DNA of 64,000 nucleotides from Eonycteris spelaea (Eukaryota > Chordata > Mammalia > Chiroptera > Pteropodidae): the NCBI GenBank assembly GCA_003508835.1, contig PUFA01000007.1, positions 16,081,001 to 16,145,000 on the forward strand. The letters are read 5' to 3'. The notes beneath the pieces are model-generated. The model was not told where the DNA came from. It saw only the letters and a list, made by a program, of their open reading frames with translations, and searched no databases. Every line of letters begins with the position of its first letter. Position 1 is the stretch's first letter. Shown here in pieces: positions 47,672 to 60,525 of this stretch. The position numbers and the translations under genes were made by a program.

Positions 47672-49914
47672 CTTTATAGAATTTACAATTATTCATTTTC
47701 AATATCTGTTCATTTCAAAGATGTAACAAAAGGTATTACACATATAAAATGAGAAAATACTGTTATAAAAAAAGGAATAATCAGAGGATGTGAATTAACT
47801 CATGCAAGACAGATGCGAAGTGTTCAATAGAAGAGTTAGGATATATATTGAGTAAGTCATCTCAGGAGATAAAGAAAACACTAAATGAAAAATAGCAAGT
47901 AATCAATGAGCATCTTCCTTCAGTCGTGTATTAAACAACTTGCTGATTTACCACTGCACACAGGCACCCGCCAGAAACCGATATAATGGATGTGAAGAAA
48001 GTTTCATTATAATAAAATATAGCTTGAAATATTGTGAACTCAATGAGAAACTTTAATTCTCTATGCAAAAAAGAAAAATTGTTGTTAGACCACTGACAGC
48101 TTTATTTTTTACGTATAGAACTAAAGCTTCTCATTGGGTTTACAATTTAGTGTGGAAGAGAGACAAGTTATTCAACTTGTGAAGTGCTAAGATACGTTTG
48201 TACACAGAGTGCTTTAGGAGTGTGGATGATTTTGGATAGACAGAGAGGGAAACTTCCTGAATGGGCTGATCCCTATGTTAAAATCTAAAGAATGAACTGC
48301 ATTTATTCTAATGCAACAAAATGAGTTTTTCTAGGCATCAGTATTTTCATCAGAATTCCTGCATCTCTCACTGAGTTTCAGTAGGTGTGGGATGTATCTT
48401 TGGAAAGATGTTGAAAACCAAGTATGGCTCATGGCAAGTTTGGATAATTTAAACTGTCACATAATTGATAAAAATCATTTACTTGATGAATCTGACCAGA
48501 TCAAGTGATGTGTGACTAATGTGATGCCCAGAGATTGGCAGGAAAATAAGACATCCAACCTGGAAAGGGGTGGGAAATGACTTTCCATCTTTTTCAGAAA
48601 ATATGACATGCCTTCTCACATCGCTGAATTCTCATTATCCACCTGACAGTCTTCAGGCACTAATGTACCTGATGGAAGAATGTGGATGAGGACTTGTTCT
48701 AAGGACAAAGGAGATTGTCACTTATCAAAGAGAAGCTAAACAAATGGTCTGAAGCCATTAGAGAAGGTTGTGCATTTCTATTATAAATACCTTCTGGAGA
48801 CAGAATGCACTTTTGCAAAATGTCTATTCAGCAGAGGTCCTTAAATGTTTTATTTCATGATGGTTTAAGACAAATAATTTGTCGTTTCAGGAAGCTTCAT
48901 TGAGACTGCAACATTTTAATTCATTGCCTATGTGCTTGGGACTTTGTAATATTACAAATAATGACACAGAAGACTGATTACATTTCCTACATATTTGCAC
49001 CAAAGCACTGAATTAACCAGGATCTCAGAAATGGCATTTTACAACTCAGTCGAAAACTGGGCCTAAGAAGTAGAGGTTATTATTATTGTTAATTACTATT
49101 CTTGCTTAAGAGTGACTTTGAGGAGCGACATAGACTTGACAGGATGAAAGGTGACTATCCTGACCTACAGAGATGTTACAGATGTGATCATGAATAAACA
49201 AAAGGAATTTTAATGTCAAAATACTTTATATGCCATACAAAGTGAGCACTTAGGAAATCAGCACAATTAGGAACAAAAGGCATAGCTATTAATCTAACAT
49301 GTTGCCAATAAATACAAGATATGCACCCAAACTTGCTATCATCAGGAGCAGTGTAAGCTGTCACATATGTAGAAGCAGAAAAGTAAAATAATTATATATC
49401 TTCATAAAATAAGATTTGAAATGCATTTGAAATTCACATTGGAGCACCCATGATCAATAACATCACAATTTAAGAAAGATACAAAAGGAGCGATTTCATA
49501 ATTACAGTATAAATGATATAATTATTTCAACATTTCAATACTTTGCCAAATGAGAACAGGGAAGATAACATTTCCTTAGAGTAGAAACTAGGGTATATGA
49601 AAAATGTTTCCAAGTATATTACTTGCAGTAAGATACAGATAGTATTAACGATTCAAATAAAATTTTGTGACATTTTGAAGCTCATTTTTTTTTTTTTTTA
49701 GAACACTCTCAGGGATTGAATGCTAATTTCACCCTAACTCTAAGAAAGCACAGTATGCAATACTGTAAACTTATAAATACGAAGCTAGCATAATATTCAC
49801 AAAGAAAGAGATCTAAAGGTACACAAATGTACTTTAGAATAACAGATTACTTAGCGAATTTTGCCTTTATATCTAGAGATGTTATCATTAGCAGAAAGAC
49901 TTGGGGAAGGGTTT
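47672..49914. other. Mostly unassigned DNA
   Basis: No gene is supported. A possible antisense L2 fragment is at about 48,110-48,300 (AGAGTGCTTTAGGAGTGTGG at 48,207, then GGGAAACTTCCTGAATGGGC), with low support. A T run occurs at 49,687-49,699. Confidence 0.45.
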
Positions 49915-50062
49915 GCTATTTTGAGTGCCTTTTACATTCCAGTAGTTTTTATGCATATCATCTTATAAAGTCCATATAACATTTTGAAAAGGTAATCATG
50001 ATTGCTTCATCCCATATAGAAGAATCTGAGCACATTACTTAAGACTAAAAGAGTGATAACTA
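49915..50062 (-). mobile_element. MIR SINE, antisense
   Basis: The order TGAGTGCCTTTTACATTCCA, a GCATATCATCTTATAAAGTCC-like part, and AGAATCTGAGCACATTACTTA is degenerate antisense MIR. Confidence 0.6.
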
Positions 50063-50084
50063 AAGGTGCTCTAGATTGAGGAGT

Positions 50085-50285
50085 GTTTGGTTTCATCAAG
50101 GTTCTGTCGTGTTCTAGCTGTGTGACTTTGTGCGAGTTACTTTTTTTTTATGACCAAGTTTTCTCAAGGATGATAGCATATACTTTTTAATGTTGTTTGC
50201 ATTCATTTAGTTTATATAAACTGATAATTTATATAAGCCTGAGATAATGCCAGGCATTAGTTTCCAAATAAACATTGGCTACTTT
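50085..50285 (+). mobile_element. MIR SINE, sense
   Basis: TAGCTGTGTGACTTTGTGCG at 50,116 followed by AGTTAC is a textbook MIR core, and TGAGATAATGCCAGGCATTA at 50,240 is its 3' half. It stands tail to tail with the antisense MIR 25 bp to the left. Confidence 0.75.
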
Positions 50286-52149
50286 TAAACTTTCCTTAAG
50301 GCCTCACACAGGTAGTGGGTACCAGGGCTGAAAGTCACAGCCAAAATTTGTATAACATTAAAGTCTATTTTCTTTCTGTGTTCACACACTGCCTCCCTCT
50401 CCAGTGAGGGCAAATCAGAGATGAAATTAATTGGTCTTTAGAGGAGAGAGAGCAAAAAGAAAATGGTAAACAATATTGAGTATTTTTGCATGAGTAAGTC
50501 TAGAAAAAAAAATAATAACGAATAATGTGGTTATGTTTAAAATTGGTAGAATTAAAGATGTTTTTACTTATCAAAATTTGTTTGTGTGACAAGCATTTTA
50601 GTTCAGTCCTTCTCACGTAGATTCATTGATATCGTTTATAGACACACTGAGTCGTACCAAGTTCCTGTGCCATTTCAGACACAGAGTTAGAATGTATGGC
50701 CATATCACTTGGCCTTAGATTGGCTTTGTTTCTGACTCATTGTCCAGTTATGCCATATGTCATGATAAGTTCCCTGTTCTTACATCCACTGAATCTCAGC
50801 ATGACTCTACAACCCTCTTGTGAACTTATCTGTTTTAAAACAGTGACCTTCAACCTGGTCTCCCTCTTATTCCATTGTCTATCCAGAGGTAGAAACTCTG
50901 CCCTGCTCCATTATTTACTTATTTTTTGACCTGGGATCCTCATGCCTTGCTTATCCATCTCTTGAAATATCACTTGCAATTTCACCCGAACCCCTTAACT
51001 TACTGAGTCTGCAGTGAATAGGCAGATTTAAGCTAATGATTTTACTTGGCTTATTTTCAATATTCCTTCACAGTACAGATTTTCACTCCTCTCTCCCTGT
51101 TGTCATTAGTTCTCTGTAGCATGGACTCCCTGTTCCCTATGCCTATTTGATCACTGAGTAGTGGAATGTCCATATGCCAGCCAAGAGCCTATTGTTATAT
51201 TCTCATCCATTAGCATTAATTGTAAATGATCACAATCATTATAAACATAAATAAAATATATTTCTATAAAAATATAGACTACATATATATATATATAATA
51301 TATATGAGAGTGACAATATTTCATGTTGTATCAACATCTTTTTTTTCCATTTTATCACTAGAATTAAGAGTTCGAATAAAGAAGCATGGCATGCAATGTG
51401 AACAGAAAAATTAACCTCACATTTAAGATGTTACCTTGTAATCCATATCTTATTAAATGCCTTTTCACAGTCTCTTCTGATTCCTTCCACAACAAAATAT
51501 TCTTGGTATCAATATGGACTTAAAACTTCCAGGGCAAACTGAACAGAAGTCTAGCTTGCCTCCTAAGCCACTTAAATTGTAAGTGAAATTTCAGTTTTGT
51601 TTTTTATAAGTAGCATGAAGTAAAAATCTCAGTTTATTCTTTATTTTGTTCCCAGATCCCAAAGTGAGATTTTTAACATCTGCAAGGTTGAACAATAGCC
51701 TGTACATTTGTAATCTATAAAAATTATACATAAGGGTCAATAAGATAAAATTAATTTGAGATTCGAGTATCTGTCATATCACATTTTCTAACTTTAATAA
51801 AGCCACTAACATTTTAAGAAAATTCCTTGAAAAGGAATTTGAAAAAGTAAGAATATTATTAAATATTATCATTGAAACAGATTAGCTTCAGACATTGGAC
51901 TATTTTCTCCCTAAGTGTCATTTAAATAATAATAAAAGTTATCCCTATATCCAGTTCAATTGTGGATGTGGTCACCATTAAAAAAAAAAAAAGACTGTTT
52001 CTCTCTTGTAAAAATCAAGGGTCATATTGTTTTAAACAACTTTTAGAGACACATTTATTATTCTTCAGAAATACTTTATCCTGAAAAGGTGTATTATCTA
52101 TCTGTGTTATAAATTAGAAGCAAGAAAACATGAGTGAAATTTTTCTCAA
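50286..52149. other. Unassigned DNA
   Basis: A TA-rich run lies at 51,279-51,304 and an A run at 51,980-51,991. The segment 50,650-51,190 is GC-richer and non-repetitive by eye, with a 77-codon open frame of no recognisable kind. I cannot assign it. Confidence 0.5.
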
Positions 52150-52570
52150 AATGTTGCCTTTACCATGTCATTCAAGGCGTCTGCTCAACTACCTGTCTAT
52201 CTTTATCTCCTGGTGCCTTATCTGATAAAGCTCTTTGTTTCTCCAAAATGCTCTGTTTATTGATCACCAAATTTGTCTTTTGTTCTTCTACTTTTATTTA
52301 CTCTCCTTTCCTGGAATGGCCTGCTCCTTTCTCATTTCCTACCTGATCCCCAAACTCTGACTCGATACCCAGTTCCTAAATAAGTTAGCCTGATTCCTTT
52401 GCTACCTTTGGAAAACATCAGCTGTCTCTTTTCCATGGAGGTAAGATATTCTCTTTAGTGTCCAAAAGCATCTTCTGCTGAAATTTTTTAGGACATTTAA
52501 CATGTCCCACAAACTGCTTTTCATAGCTTATCTTTGGAATTTATGTTGTTGACTCATTTCTGGAGATAAT
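52150..52570 (+). mobile_element. L2 LINE fragment, plus strand
   Basis: CTTTCCTGGAATGGCCTGCT near 52,306 and the pyrimidine-rich text up to and after it fit the L2 region just upstream of the 3' end. Weak match, old copy. Confidence 0.4.
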
Positions 52571-52700
52571 AGCTTCTTATTTAATCTCATTAATACAGAA
52601 GAAAATAAGATTCAAAGAGGTTAATTTACTAGTTTAATTTCTCACAGCTAATTTGTGGGAAACCTGGAACAGGAAACTTTCCTTGAGATTAATATTCTGT
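52571..52700 (-). mobile_element. MIR SINE fragment, antisense
   Basis: ATAAGATTCAAAGAGGTTAA near 52,605, then TCTCACAGCTAATTTGTGGG near 52,640, is antisense MIR core. Confidence 0.5.
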
Positions 52701-53110
52701 TTATACTCCCAAAGATGAGATTTTGCTCTATCTGATGGTGTCATGACAAATAGTTGATAATGTATTATCTTTCTTCCTTTGGATTTTCAATTGGGTCCTG
52801 CTTATTTATTGCATTTATATTAATTAGTGATTGATTGAATATACACACAAAATTTATAAAATCACTCGGGTCTCGATTTGGACTAGGGTATTGGTTTGGT
52901 ATACTACTGGAAACACTGAGGCAACATTTTCTAGACCTATAAGGTACAAAGAAATGGAATTGTTCCAGAATTATATTTATATCATGATCATATGTTTTCT
53001 CGAGGCAAGTGGGAGTTATAAAATAAATTGGACAAGTATAGATGTAAAACCTTAAGTAAGTTTCTGGTTTCTTAAAACCTAAGGGATACAATACCACAAA
53101 ATTGTTCTGT

Positions 53111-53114
<4 letters not shown>
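52701..53114. other. No feature recognised
   Basis: A 110-codon minus-strand open frame and an overlapping plus-strand one show no domain or repeat identity. Confidence 0.5.

Positions 53115-53164
<50 letters not shown>
53115..53164. repeat. (AT)25 microsatellite
   Basis: A perfect run of 25 AT units. Perfect runs of this length are usually polymorphic and can extrude cruciforms. Confidence 0.97.
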
Positions 53165-53166
<2 letters not shown>

Positions 53167-55114
53167 ACACAATACTCTGAAAGGGGACTGTGTGGGGCTC
53201 TCATATCTCTTTTTGCTCAAACCTAATCATATTACAAATGAGCATCTGGCTATTGAAATTGGAGCCTACATATATACAGCCAGGCTTTTATTCCACTCGG
53301 ACTTTTTTCATAACCACTTGATATTGCATTATCCTTTCTGCACAAAATCTGTGTTAGGTAGAGAGAATGAATCAAATAATAAAAACTCAAGGGATCTCAG
53401 TATATTTTATGTTTTCAAAAGTGATATTCCTTCACAACCTCAGGAGAGAGATATTATTTATAGATGTCAATGGTTCATGTACTAGAAGCCTCTCCTAAGT
53501 AGTGTCTATGTGTGTACAGTAAAATACTGAGTTATTGCCCTCAAATCAAGTATGTTTACCAGGAGTTACCTGCACATAATTTAATGATATCAGCAAATAC
53601 TACTCTATGAATCAATGTGACATTCGATTAAAACTAAAATTTGAGTGGGATAAGCTAAAACTTTTGGATTAAAAAATTCTTTTTTTTTCCTCTTCTAAAC
53701 TTTTGTAAACCAGCCAGTGTCAGAATTCAAAAATACAAAATTGTATAACAATAAATAATTATCAGGGTTTTTGTTTGTTGTTTGTTTGTTTGTTGTTTAA
53801 TAACACTGTAAAATGGGGTTAGGTTGGGGGAACTTAGAGAAAATTCCCCTACGAGTTGCACACATACAAGGACTTTAAATAACAGATAAATTGAGATGAG
53901 TGTTCACTTGACTGTTATCTTCGGTCAATACATCAGAATTTTTTATTGTTTTCACTCTTATACGTTATGTAAGTGTTCTATTTTAATATGAAGTAAGTGT
54001 GAAAAGTTCTCTTTCCATTTATTATAGTTTTCAAATTGCATTTCTCTCTGGAATTTTTGAAGTATTTAAAGTTGCAATCTGCCAATGCTTGAAAGTTACT
54101 AATTTGAAGATATTTTAATTTAGGAACATATTAATGCTCCTAACATATTTTTAGAGAGGTTCAGTTTATAGGAAATAACTTCTTAACTCAAATACCATCT
54201 CTTTGGGATATATATATATATAAGTAGATATAGGTATAGATATATAGATACAGTGAATTTCTAATTTTCTGGAAGTTTTGAATGCAACATCTATTTCTAA
54301 ACACATTGCAGTGTAATTATATTGTTCATTAAAAACATAAATGTCAGGTGGGCATCCAATATTTGTGTAACCCTGTGTAAATTAGGAATATTTTAGCTGT
54401 GGTAAATAGAATACTAAAGAACAATGGTTGATCACTTCAGACAATCCATTATATAATCTAATAATATAATTCATTATCTAATCTAACAAAAAGTCTGAAA
54501 TATCAGATCACTTGGTCAGTCTCTCCATGAACACTTTCGCCTTGATGTACTATTTGATCTAGAGGCCACTCAATGAGTAGAAATCACGTAGCAACATAAC
54601 TATATGCAAAGGCAGAAGCAGTGAGAAAAACTCAGGGGAAAGAGGGAGGGAGAGAGAGAGTGAAAAGGATGGCGTATGATCTCTTTATGTGTTTTCTCTC
54701 TTACCAGAGAGAAATGAATCTATTTCAAAGGTTTCCCGTACATCTTATCAGCCATAACTGTGCAATGGGCATCCTAAGTGTTAGGAAGCATGGGACAACA
54801 AGTTTTGATTCTGTCTTGCTTTTATTTTGTGAGAGGACAAGAGAGAGAGATTTTGGAGAACGCTCTTTGATACAAACCATGATTTTCTACCAATACCATT
54901 TGCAGTGGTAAATATTTCAAAAGTATGCACCAATCTTACAATACCATTTTTTTAAAATGAATTTAGACAATATCCACTAAAGTCATGCTTAGATTTTTTA
55001 AAACATAAAATAATATTTAGGGGAGTTTTTATATACTCAGCATTAAAGTGAAGATTTTTTACCTAAATTCAAATTTTAGGTTGTCTGAAGCTTATATATG
55101 ATCTAATTTTGACT
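53165..55114. other. Unassigned DNA
   Basis: Small simple repeats occur at 53,769-53,798 (TTTG-type) and 54,209-54,250 (TATAGA-type). A GA-rich stretch lies at 54,638-54,662. I see no repeat family or exon. Confidence 0.5.
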
Positions 55115-55735
55115 TATTTTAAATGAGGTGCAACATAATACTTTGATATTTGTATATGTCACAAAATGATCACCACAATGAATCTAGTTAACATCTGTCA
55201 TCCTACATACTTACAAAGATTTTTTCTTGTGATTAGAACTTTTAAGATTTACTTTTTCTCAATTTTCAAATATAAAATATAGTATTATGAATGACAGTCA
55301 CCATGCTGTACATTACATCTCTATGACTTATTTATTTTATAACTGGAAGAGTGTATCTTTTGACCACCTACACACGTTTTACTCACCCTTCACTCCTTCC
55401 TCTGGCAACCATCAATGTGTTCTCTGTTCTCTGTATCTGTGAGCTTGTTTGTTCCGTTGTTGTTTTAGAGTCCAAATGTAAGTGAGCTCGTATAGTATTT
55501 GTTTTTCCTCTATCAAACTTCTTTCACTTATCGTAAGGCCCTCAGGGTTCATCCATGTTGTCTCAAATAGCAAGATTTCCTTTTTTTATGGTGACTAATA
55601 TTTCATTGTGTGTGTGCATGCATGTGTGTGACTTTCTTTATCCATTCATCGGCCGATGGACACTTAGGTTATCGTGGCTATTGTAAAGAATGCTGGAATG
55701 AACATGCGGTTGCATATATATATATACTTTTAGTC
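55115..55735 (-). mobile_element. L1 3' UTR and ORF2 end, antisense
   Basis: Antisense 3' UTR begins near 55,120 and runs through CAGTCACCATGCTGTACATT at 55,296 and CCTCTGGCAACCATCAATGT at 55,399. ORF2 C-terminal sequence follows, with GTTCATCCATGTTGTCTCAA at 55,548 and GATGGACACTTAGGTTATCG at 55,655. It stops at about 55,735, so it is a 5'-truncated copy, the usual outcome of L1 insertion. It is better preserved than most L1s here. Confidence 0.85.
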
Positions 55736-57481
55736 AGTATTTTTTGTGTGAAGCTTATATTTTAAATTAGGAAAATATATTTTTTAAAAAATATGTCTTT
55801 TCCTCAATTTTGATTGTGATTAGCAATTTATTAATAAAGAAAAACAAAAGTATAGCATTATCACTGAATTAGTACTTACAATCAAAAATACCTATTTATT
55901 AAATAACATTACATCCTACTAGACTGATTACTATTAGTAACTAATAATTCTTAGGTTAGTTAATAATTCTTACTAAAACTGATTGAAATTCTATGCTGAC
56001 CACTTAGATTGAACTTGACAGTTATTTTATGAAAGCATATAAATTGTAGTGCCTTAATCATTCAGCATTATTGAAATAAGTACATTTCACTATGGCTAAT
56101 TAGTAAAGCTGAAGCTAACCATTTAATACACCATACGCACATATTTAAATAATCATTGAGTTTCTTTTGAATTTTAAATCCTAAAGTTATCTAAAGTCAT
56201 CTTACTTAAAGTGGAGATTCTACAGATGTTAACACCTTTCTCTTTCACAAGGTTGATTTTTTTTTAAAGTCCTTCATTGGTTCTACACTTCCACTCTTTC
56301 CAAGATTATCTCTTATCAGTCTCTTCCACACAACTTATTCCTACCAAACTAAGAAATATGTAACTGCCACCATTCCTGATTTTCCAAAACTGGACAGTGT
56401 TCATCCTGTCATTCTTCTCAGTTGTAAGATTTTAGATGGTATCCCTTCATTTTGTGCTACTAGTTGTTATGAAATTTGGACTTAGATACAAGTTATCTTA
56501 TCCAAGATATCCAATCAAGTTTAAGGAATTACTTTGAAATGTTTTGAAAAACATAGAATACATAAAATTGGACCTAAGCCCTTGACAACTTTTGTCTAAA
56601 GCAAACAACAAAAATACAGTAAAAAAAAATTCTTCTGCAAGTTTATCTTTGTTTTTAATGAACAATATAAACCCACTGCAAAGTCTTCAGGAACAGATGT
56701 CACATTCAAAATGACCAAGAAATTAAATGAAATATTGATATTTTTATCCACAAATGATCTATTTGTGTTGTTTTTTATTATATAGATATACATATACCTA
56801 TTTATAATTTCTAATTTAGTAACTGTGTAAAGCTAGATTTTTCAATGACATAGAATATAAATGCCATATTAGTTGACATTTTTTTTTTATTTAAATTTAT
56901 TTATTAGTTGACATTTCTGATAGTCATATCCTAATATACATTTAATTAGCAATATTGAGGCTATCCCTTTTCTTTATAATTATGCAGTGATTTTTGTCTT
57001 CTATGTTTACTCTGAATTTTATTTACTATAAATTCTTTTGCCTGTACAGAATTCAAAGAATTGAAATATTAAAGAGTAAAAGACAAATGGAACTCAGAAA
57101 CAAAAGTTCTAGTCTATTTAACTGACAAGAGTGTATAAATGTCAACATGACTTTCAGATAGATCAGTTCCAGTTCAAAGATCTTGACAATATTTTTGACT
57201 TTGGCTAAAGTAGTGGAGATTTTCTGAAGCTGCTGCTGTGGTTCTGGAAAGGATGCTGTGGAAGGTAATGTGTGTGCATAGAAAAGAGACTCTAATATGT
57301 GGCAATTAAAAAAATAAAACTTCTTTTGAAGGTCTTTGCTCTGATTTTATAGAATAATAAATAGTGTCTCTGTAGAGGTAACACTTATAGCTCCATAGAG
57401 GTCCACCGATATAGAAGAATATTGTTGTTTTCTGAGCTCCTGTTGTACCCACTATATGTCATTTTCCATTTTTCTTCATAG
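55736..57481. other. Mostly unassigned DNA upstream of the exon candidate
   Basis: No repeat family is clear, though 56,260-56,430 may be a very old L2 piece. The last 60 bp hold the pyrimidine-rich acceptor of the exon candidate. Confidence 0.45.
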
Positions 57482-57701
57482 TGGCTTTGAGACCAATTTA
57501 ATCTCACTGAAAAAACCATGGAAGGAAGTCATAGAAATATCTGTTGAAGATAAGATGTGTTTGTGTCACAGTAGTTCAAAACGCTCCATTCCATATTTAC
57601 ATTCTGATCAAATCCAGAGTGAACTGGAGCTTCAGTTAAGAAAAATGCCCAAATCAATTTTAAACATTAAGAATTTAGTTGGATGCAATTTGCAATGGCA
57701 G
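57482..57701 (+). CDS. Candidate internal protein-coding exon (220 bp), product unknown
   Basis: The acceptor is strong: a C/T-rich tract (CATTTTCCATTTTTCTTCATAG) ends at 57,481. The donor is strong too: CAG then GTATAA, with the exon ending at 57,701. The segment is open in the frame where its first base completes a codon, giving 73 further codons and ending exactly on a codon boundary. The peptide is balanced and hydrophilic, with Lys/Glu-rich stretches, two nearby Cys residues (residues 30 and 32 of the segment) and a Leu/Ile-rich second half. There is no membrane segment. I do not recognise the protein family, and no repeat match is apparent. The in-frame ATG at 57,456 lies in the acceptor tract and is not a start. 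No neighbouring exon of equal quality is visible, so flanking introns would be long. It may instead be a chance frame or a dead exon. Confidence 0.35.
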
Positions 57702-58760
57702 GTATAAAATTAATGCTCTGAAGTAATCTTCTAAGCAATCTACGATTCTGGTTAATTCTGGTCACTGATGTTTAGTTTGAGCAGAAATCGAAATACATTT
57801 ACATTTGTACCATTTTCTCAGAATAATTCTTTAAGCCTGAAAATTCTTACTCATCATAAAGACATAGGCTTCCCCTCCTGTACTCTATAGCCTGTCTTGG
57901 CTCTTTCCCCTACAGTATAAAACTCAATTAGACATGTTCTCTTTATCTCATTATATTTTAGTTGTGTCTAGTCTAAGGATGTAACATAACTGAGAAAATC
58001 ATCTTTGTTTGCCAAATAAATAGTAATAAAAGTGGCTGGGTTAGGCAAGGCAAAGATAGAGTTTCCTCTCAATTTATATCCAATATGTAATATTTTTTGT
58101 AATTTTAAACAAAGTTTAGGTTCTTGGATAGAAGCAATTTCTTTGACAGCTTCTACACATTTATTCTTGCTTTTAATTGTATTAAATATGCTCATCTGTG
58201 GATTCCCTATCTTGACATCTCTCCAAACAAAAGTTTCCTGAAAAAATAGAAATGAAGATTATGGCATATGGTACTGGAGAAATATTCATAACCCCTGTAA
58301 CAGATATCAGCTAAGCTTTTTACTTACTTGCAAGTATAACAATTTCAAGATTATGTTATAACACTAGTCTTTATCTCAAAACATTAAGGGATGACATTTT
58401 TGGCCAAAAAAAAAAATAATAGTGGCATTTCATTACTCTGGGTTACTTTAGAAAGTAAGCAAATTGTCTACATTATGAGTGCTTTTTAATGGAATAGAAT
58501 GTCATGTGTTGAGGTAACCCACCATAATGTAAATAAAAGATTTTTAGTAGAAAATTATCACCTCTATATAAAGCAAGATAAAAAATTAACTTCCAATTTT
58601 TAAAATTAATGTATCATCTTAAAGTGTATTTTACAATAACTACAAATGATTATACACTTTATGAAACAGTATAATATTCCATGAGCAACAGAAATTAATT
58701 CAGTCCTTTTTACTAAGGCTGTCCATTCTCTTACCTTCCTCTTCTCTTAAGATGATTCCG
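57702..58760. other. No feature recognised
   Basis: Downstream of the exon candidate I see no repeat family or second exon. Overlapping open frames at 57,968-58,241 on both strands are chance-sized. Confidence 0.5.
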
Positions 58761-58780
58761 CCCCCACCCACCCCCACCCC
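58761..58780 (-). repeat. G-quadruplex motif on the minus strand
   Basis: The plus strand reads C5-A-C3-A-C5-A-C4, so the minus strand carries four G runs of at least three with single-base loops. This is a canonical, very compact quadruplex pattern in otherwise AT-rich DNA. Confidence 0.85.
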
Positions 58781-58944
58781 GAGGGATGGACTTGTAGGTA
58801 AGAGCCAAGAGCTGGAAAGGAAGCCCTTGGTCTTCAAAATAAAAATCACAAATGACAGATTATAACTCTTACATACAAGACATGAATACTAAAGCAACAG
58901 ACTCCGGCAATGATTTGTTTTATCCCATGGAAAAATATTTAAAC

Positions 58945-59341
58945 CACTGTTGAATAATATGTTGAATCCCTAACTCCCACATGGCTCTATTTGAGATCAA
59001 GCCTTTAAAGAGGGAGCTACGGTTAAATGGTCTCTTGAGAGTGGGGTCGTAATTTGATAGAACTGGTGCCCTTATAAGAAGAGGAAAGGCATCAGGAATG
59101 CATGCACATCGAAAAAAGGCTACATGAGGACACAGTGAGAAAGCTGCCAACTGCAAGCCAGAGAAAGAGACCTTAGGAGAAACCAAACTTGCTGACACCT
59201 TGATCTTGGAATTCCGACTCCTAAATCTGTGAGAAAATAAATTTCAGTTGTTTGGACAGTATGTAGTGTTTTTATTTTGTTTTATTTTGTTTTGTTTCTT
59301 TCCTTTTTTTTTTTTTTTATAGCAGCGCTAGCAAACTATAT
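58945..59341 (+). mobile_element. MaLR LTR (MLT1-like), solo
   Basis: The sequence follows the MaLR/MLT1 LTR in order. GGTGCCCTTATAAGAAGAGG at 59,066 is followed by a GAGGACACAGTGAGAAAGCT stretch at 59,126. Then come CTGACACCTTGATCTTGGAA at 59,191 and the poly-A signal region GTGAGAAAATAAATTTCAGT at 59,229. It ends in AGCAGCGCTAGCAAACTA at 59,321. A T-rich expansion (59,266-59,319) interrupts the last part. ERVL-MaLR elements are non-autonomous relatives of ERVL, and most survive as solo LTRs like this one. Confidence 0.8.
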
Positions 59342-59907
59342 GCAACCACCAATTAGTAAATTCAGCAGGGGGGTGGGGATGGGAGGGGACTTGATAATAC
59401 CATAGAAGAAAAAACTTAAAAATCAAATTTTTAAGTAACTGGGAAGAATGAGGTGGTAGTTTTCCTGGCAAAATTGAGATTGGAAGTTATTCATTTTCCA
59501 TATTATATTACTGAAGTGACTTCAGATTTAGGTTATAAATGTTCTGAAATGAATCCGTTAGCTCTAGTAAAAAGTGATTAATCTGATATATAATTTTGTT
59601 ATTGTTGAAAATCAACAATTTAAAGAGTACTAAAAACTGAGAGAGAAAAAGAAAATAGAATCAAAAAGCAAGAAGCCATGAAACAACTCAAAGCTAAAAT
59701 TTAAGCAGTACTATAGAGAAGAGTGATTGATAATAAGCATTATAAGCACAGAGTAGTTGGGCATTTATTGCCCTTTACTATGCACATTACTATGTATTTT
59801 AGTAAACAGATGATTTAAATTTGTTTAAATTCAATTTTTTCAACTAACCCTCTTCGTTTTTTTTTTTTTTTTTTTTTTTAATTATAAATTTAAAATATCT
59901 CTTATGG
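59342..59907. other. No feature recognised
   Basis: A short G-rich stretch lies at 59,366-59,389 and a 23-base T run at 59,857-59,879. Nothing else is supported. Confidence 0.5.
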
Positions 59908-60116
59908 CAGGGACCAGCACACAACAGGCTGTGGCAACATCTAGTCCTCCACCTGTTTTAGTAAATAAGGTTTCATTGGCACACAACTGTGCCCATTTTT
60001 ATATACTCCCTGGCTATTTGCATTACAACAGTAAAGTTGGATACTTGTGATACAGACCGTTTAGACACAAAAGTTAAAATATTTACTCTCTGGTCCTTTT
60101 AAAAAAAAATGTTGAC
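59908..60116 (+). mobile_element. hAT-type MITE relic
   Basis: From CAGGGACCAGCACAC at 59,908 through TAGTAAATAAGGTTTCATTG near 59,960 to ATATTTACTCTCTGGTCCTT near 60,079, the order is that of a very common mammalian hAT-Charlie MITE. I recall this type under MER58/MER20-like names, and the exact name is unsure. The ends have decayed and no target duplication is clear. Confidence 0.7.
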
Positions 60117-60525
60117 TTTTTTATAGCAACATGGACTTCCTGTGTATAGTACTTGATACAGCTTGAATGTAATGTCTATTTGTATTTTGTCGAATATCTT
60201 TGTCACCATGAAAATGTTTGTTTCATAAGGACCATTGACCGCCTTCAATTTGTTCAGCACTGTACAGATAGTATCACCATAGTAGTTGGTAGACAGTAAG
60301 GACACTAGTCTCTGTTAAATAAGAGTAGTTAGTTTTAAATTTAAAATTGGTTATAAACTGATGGAGAGAAATTCTTTAATGGGTGGCATAATCATTATTT
60401 GTTATCACTAGTTTGCCACATGCCTTTAACGAACTTTGTCAAATGTGAGCCAAATCTGGTTCTATACCTTTGTGTTTGTCATTGTCTCTCTTCCCTTAAC
60501 TGAAATTAAATTGTCCGCCAACTAT
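60117..60525. other. No feature recognised
   Basis: Unassigned DNA between a hAT MITE and an LTR-like repeat. The last 50-100 bp may belong to the LTR. Confidence 0.45.

Noticed and set aside
57456..57481. ATG at 57,456 as start of an 83-codon gene
   Set aside because: The ATG lies in the pyrimidine-rich acceptor region. The open segment is better read as an internal exon starting at 57,482.
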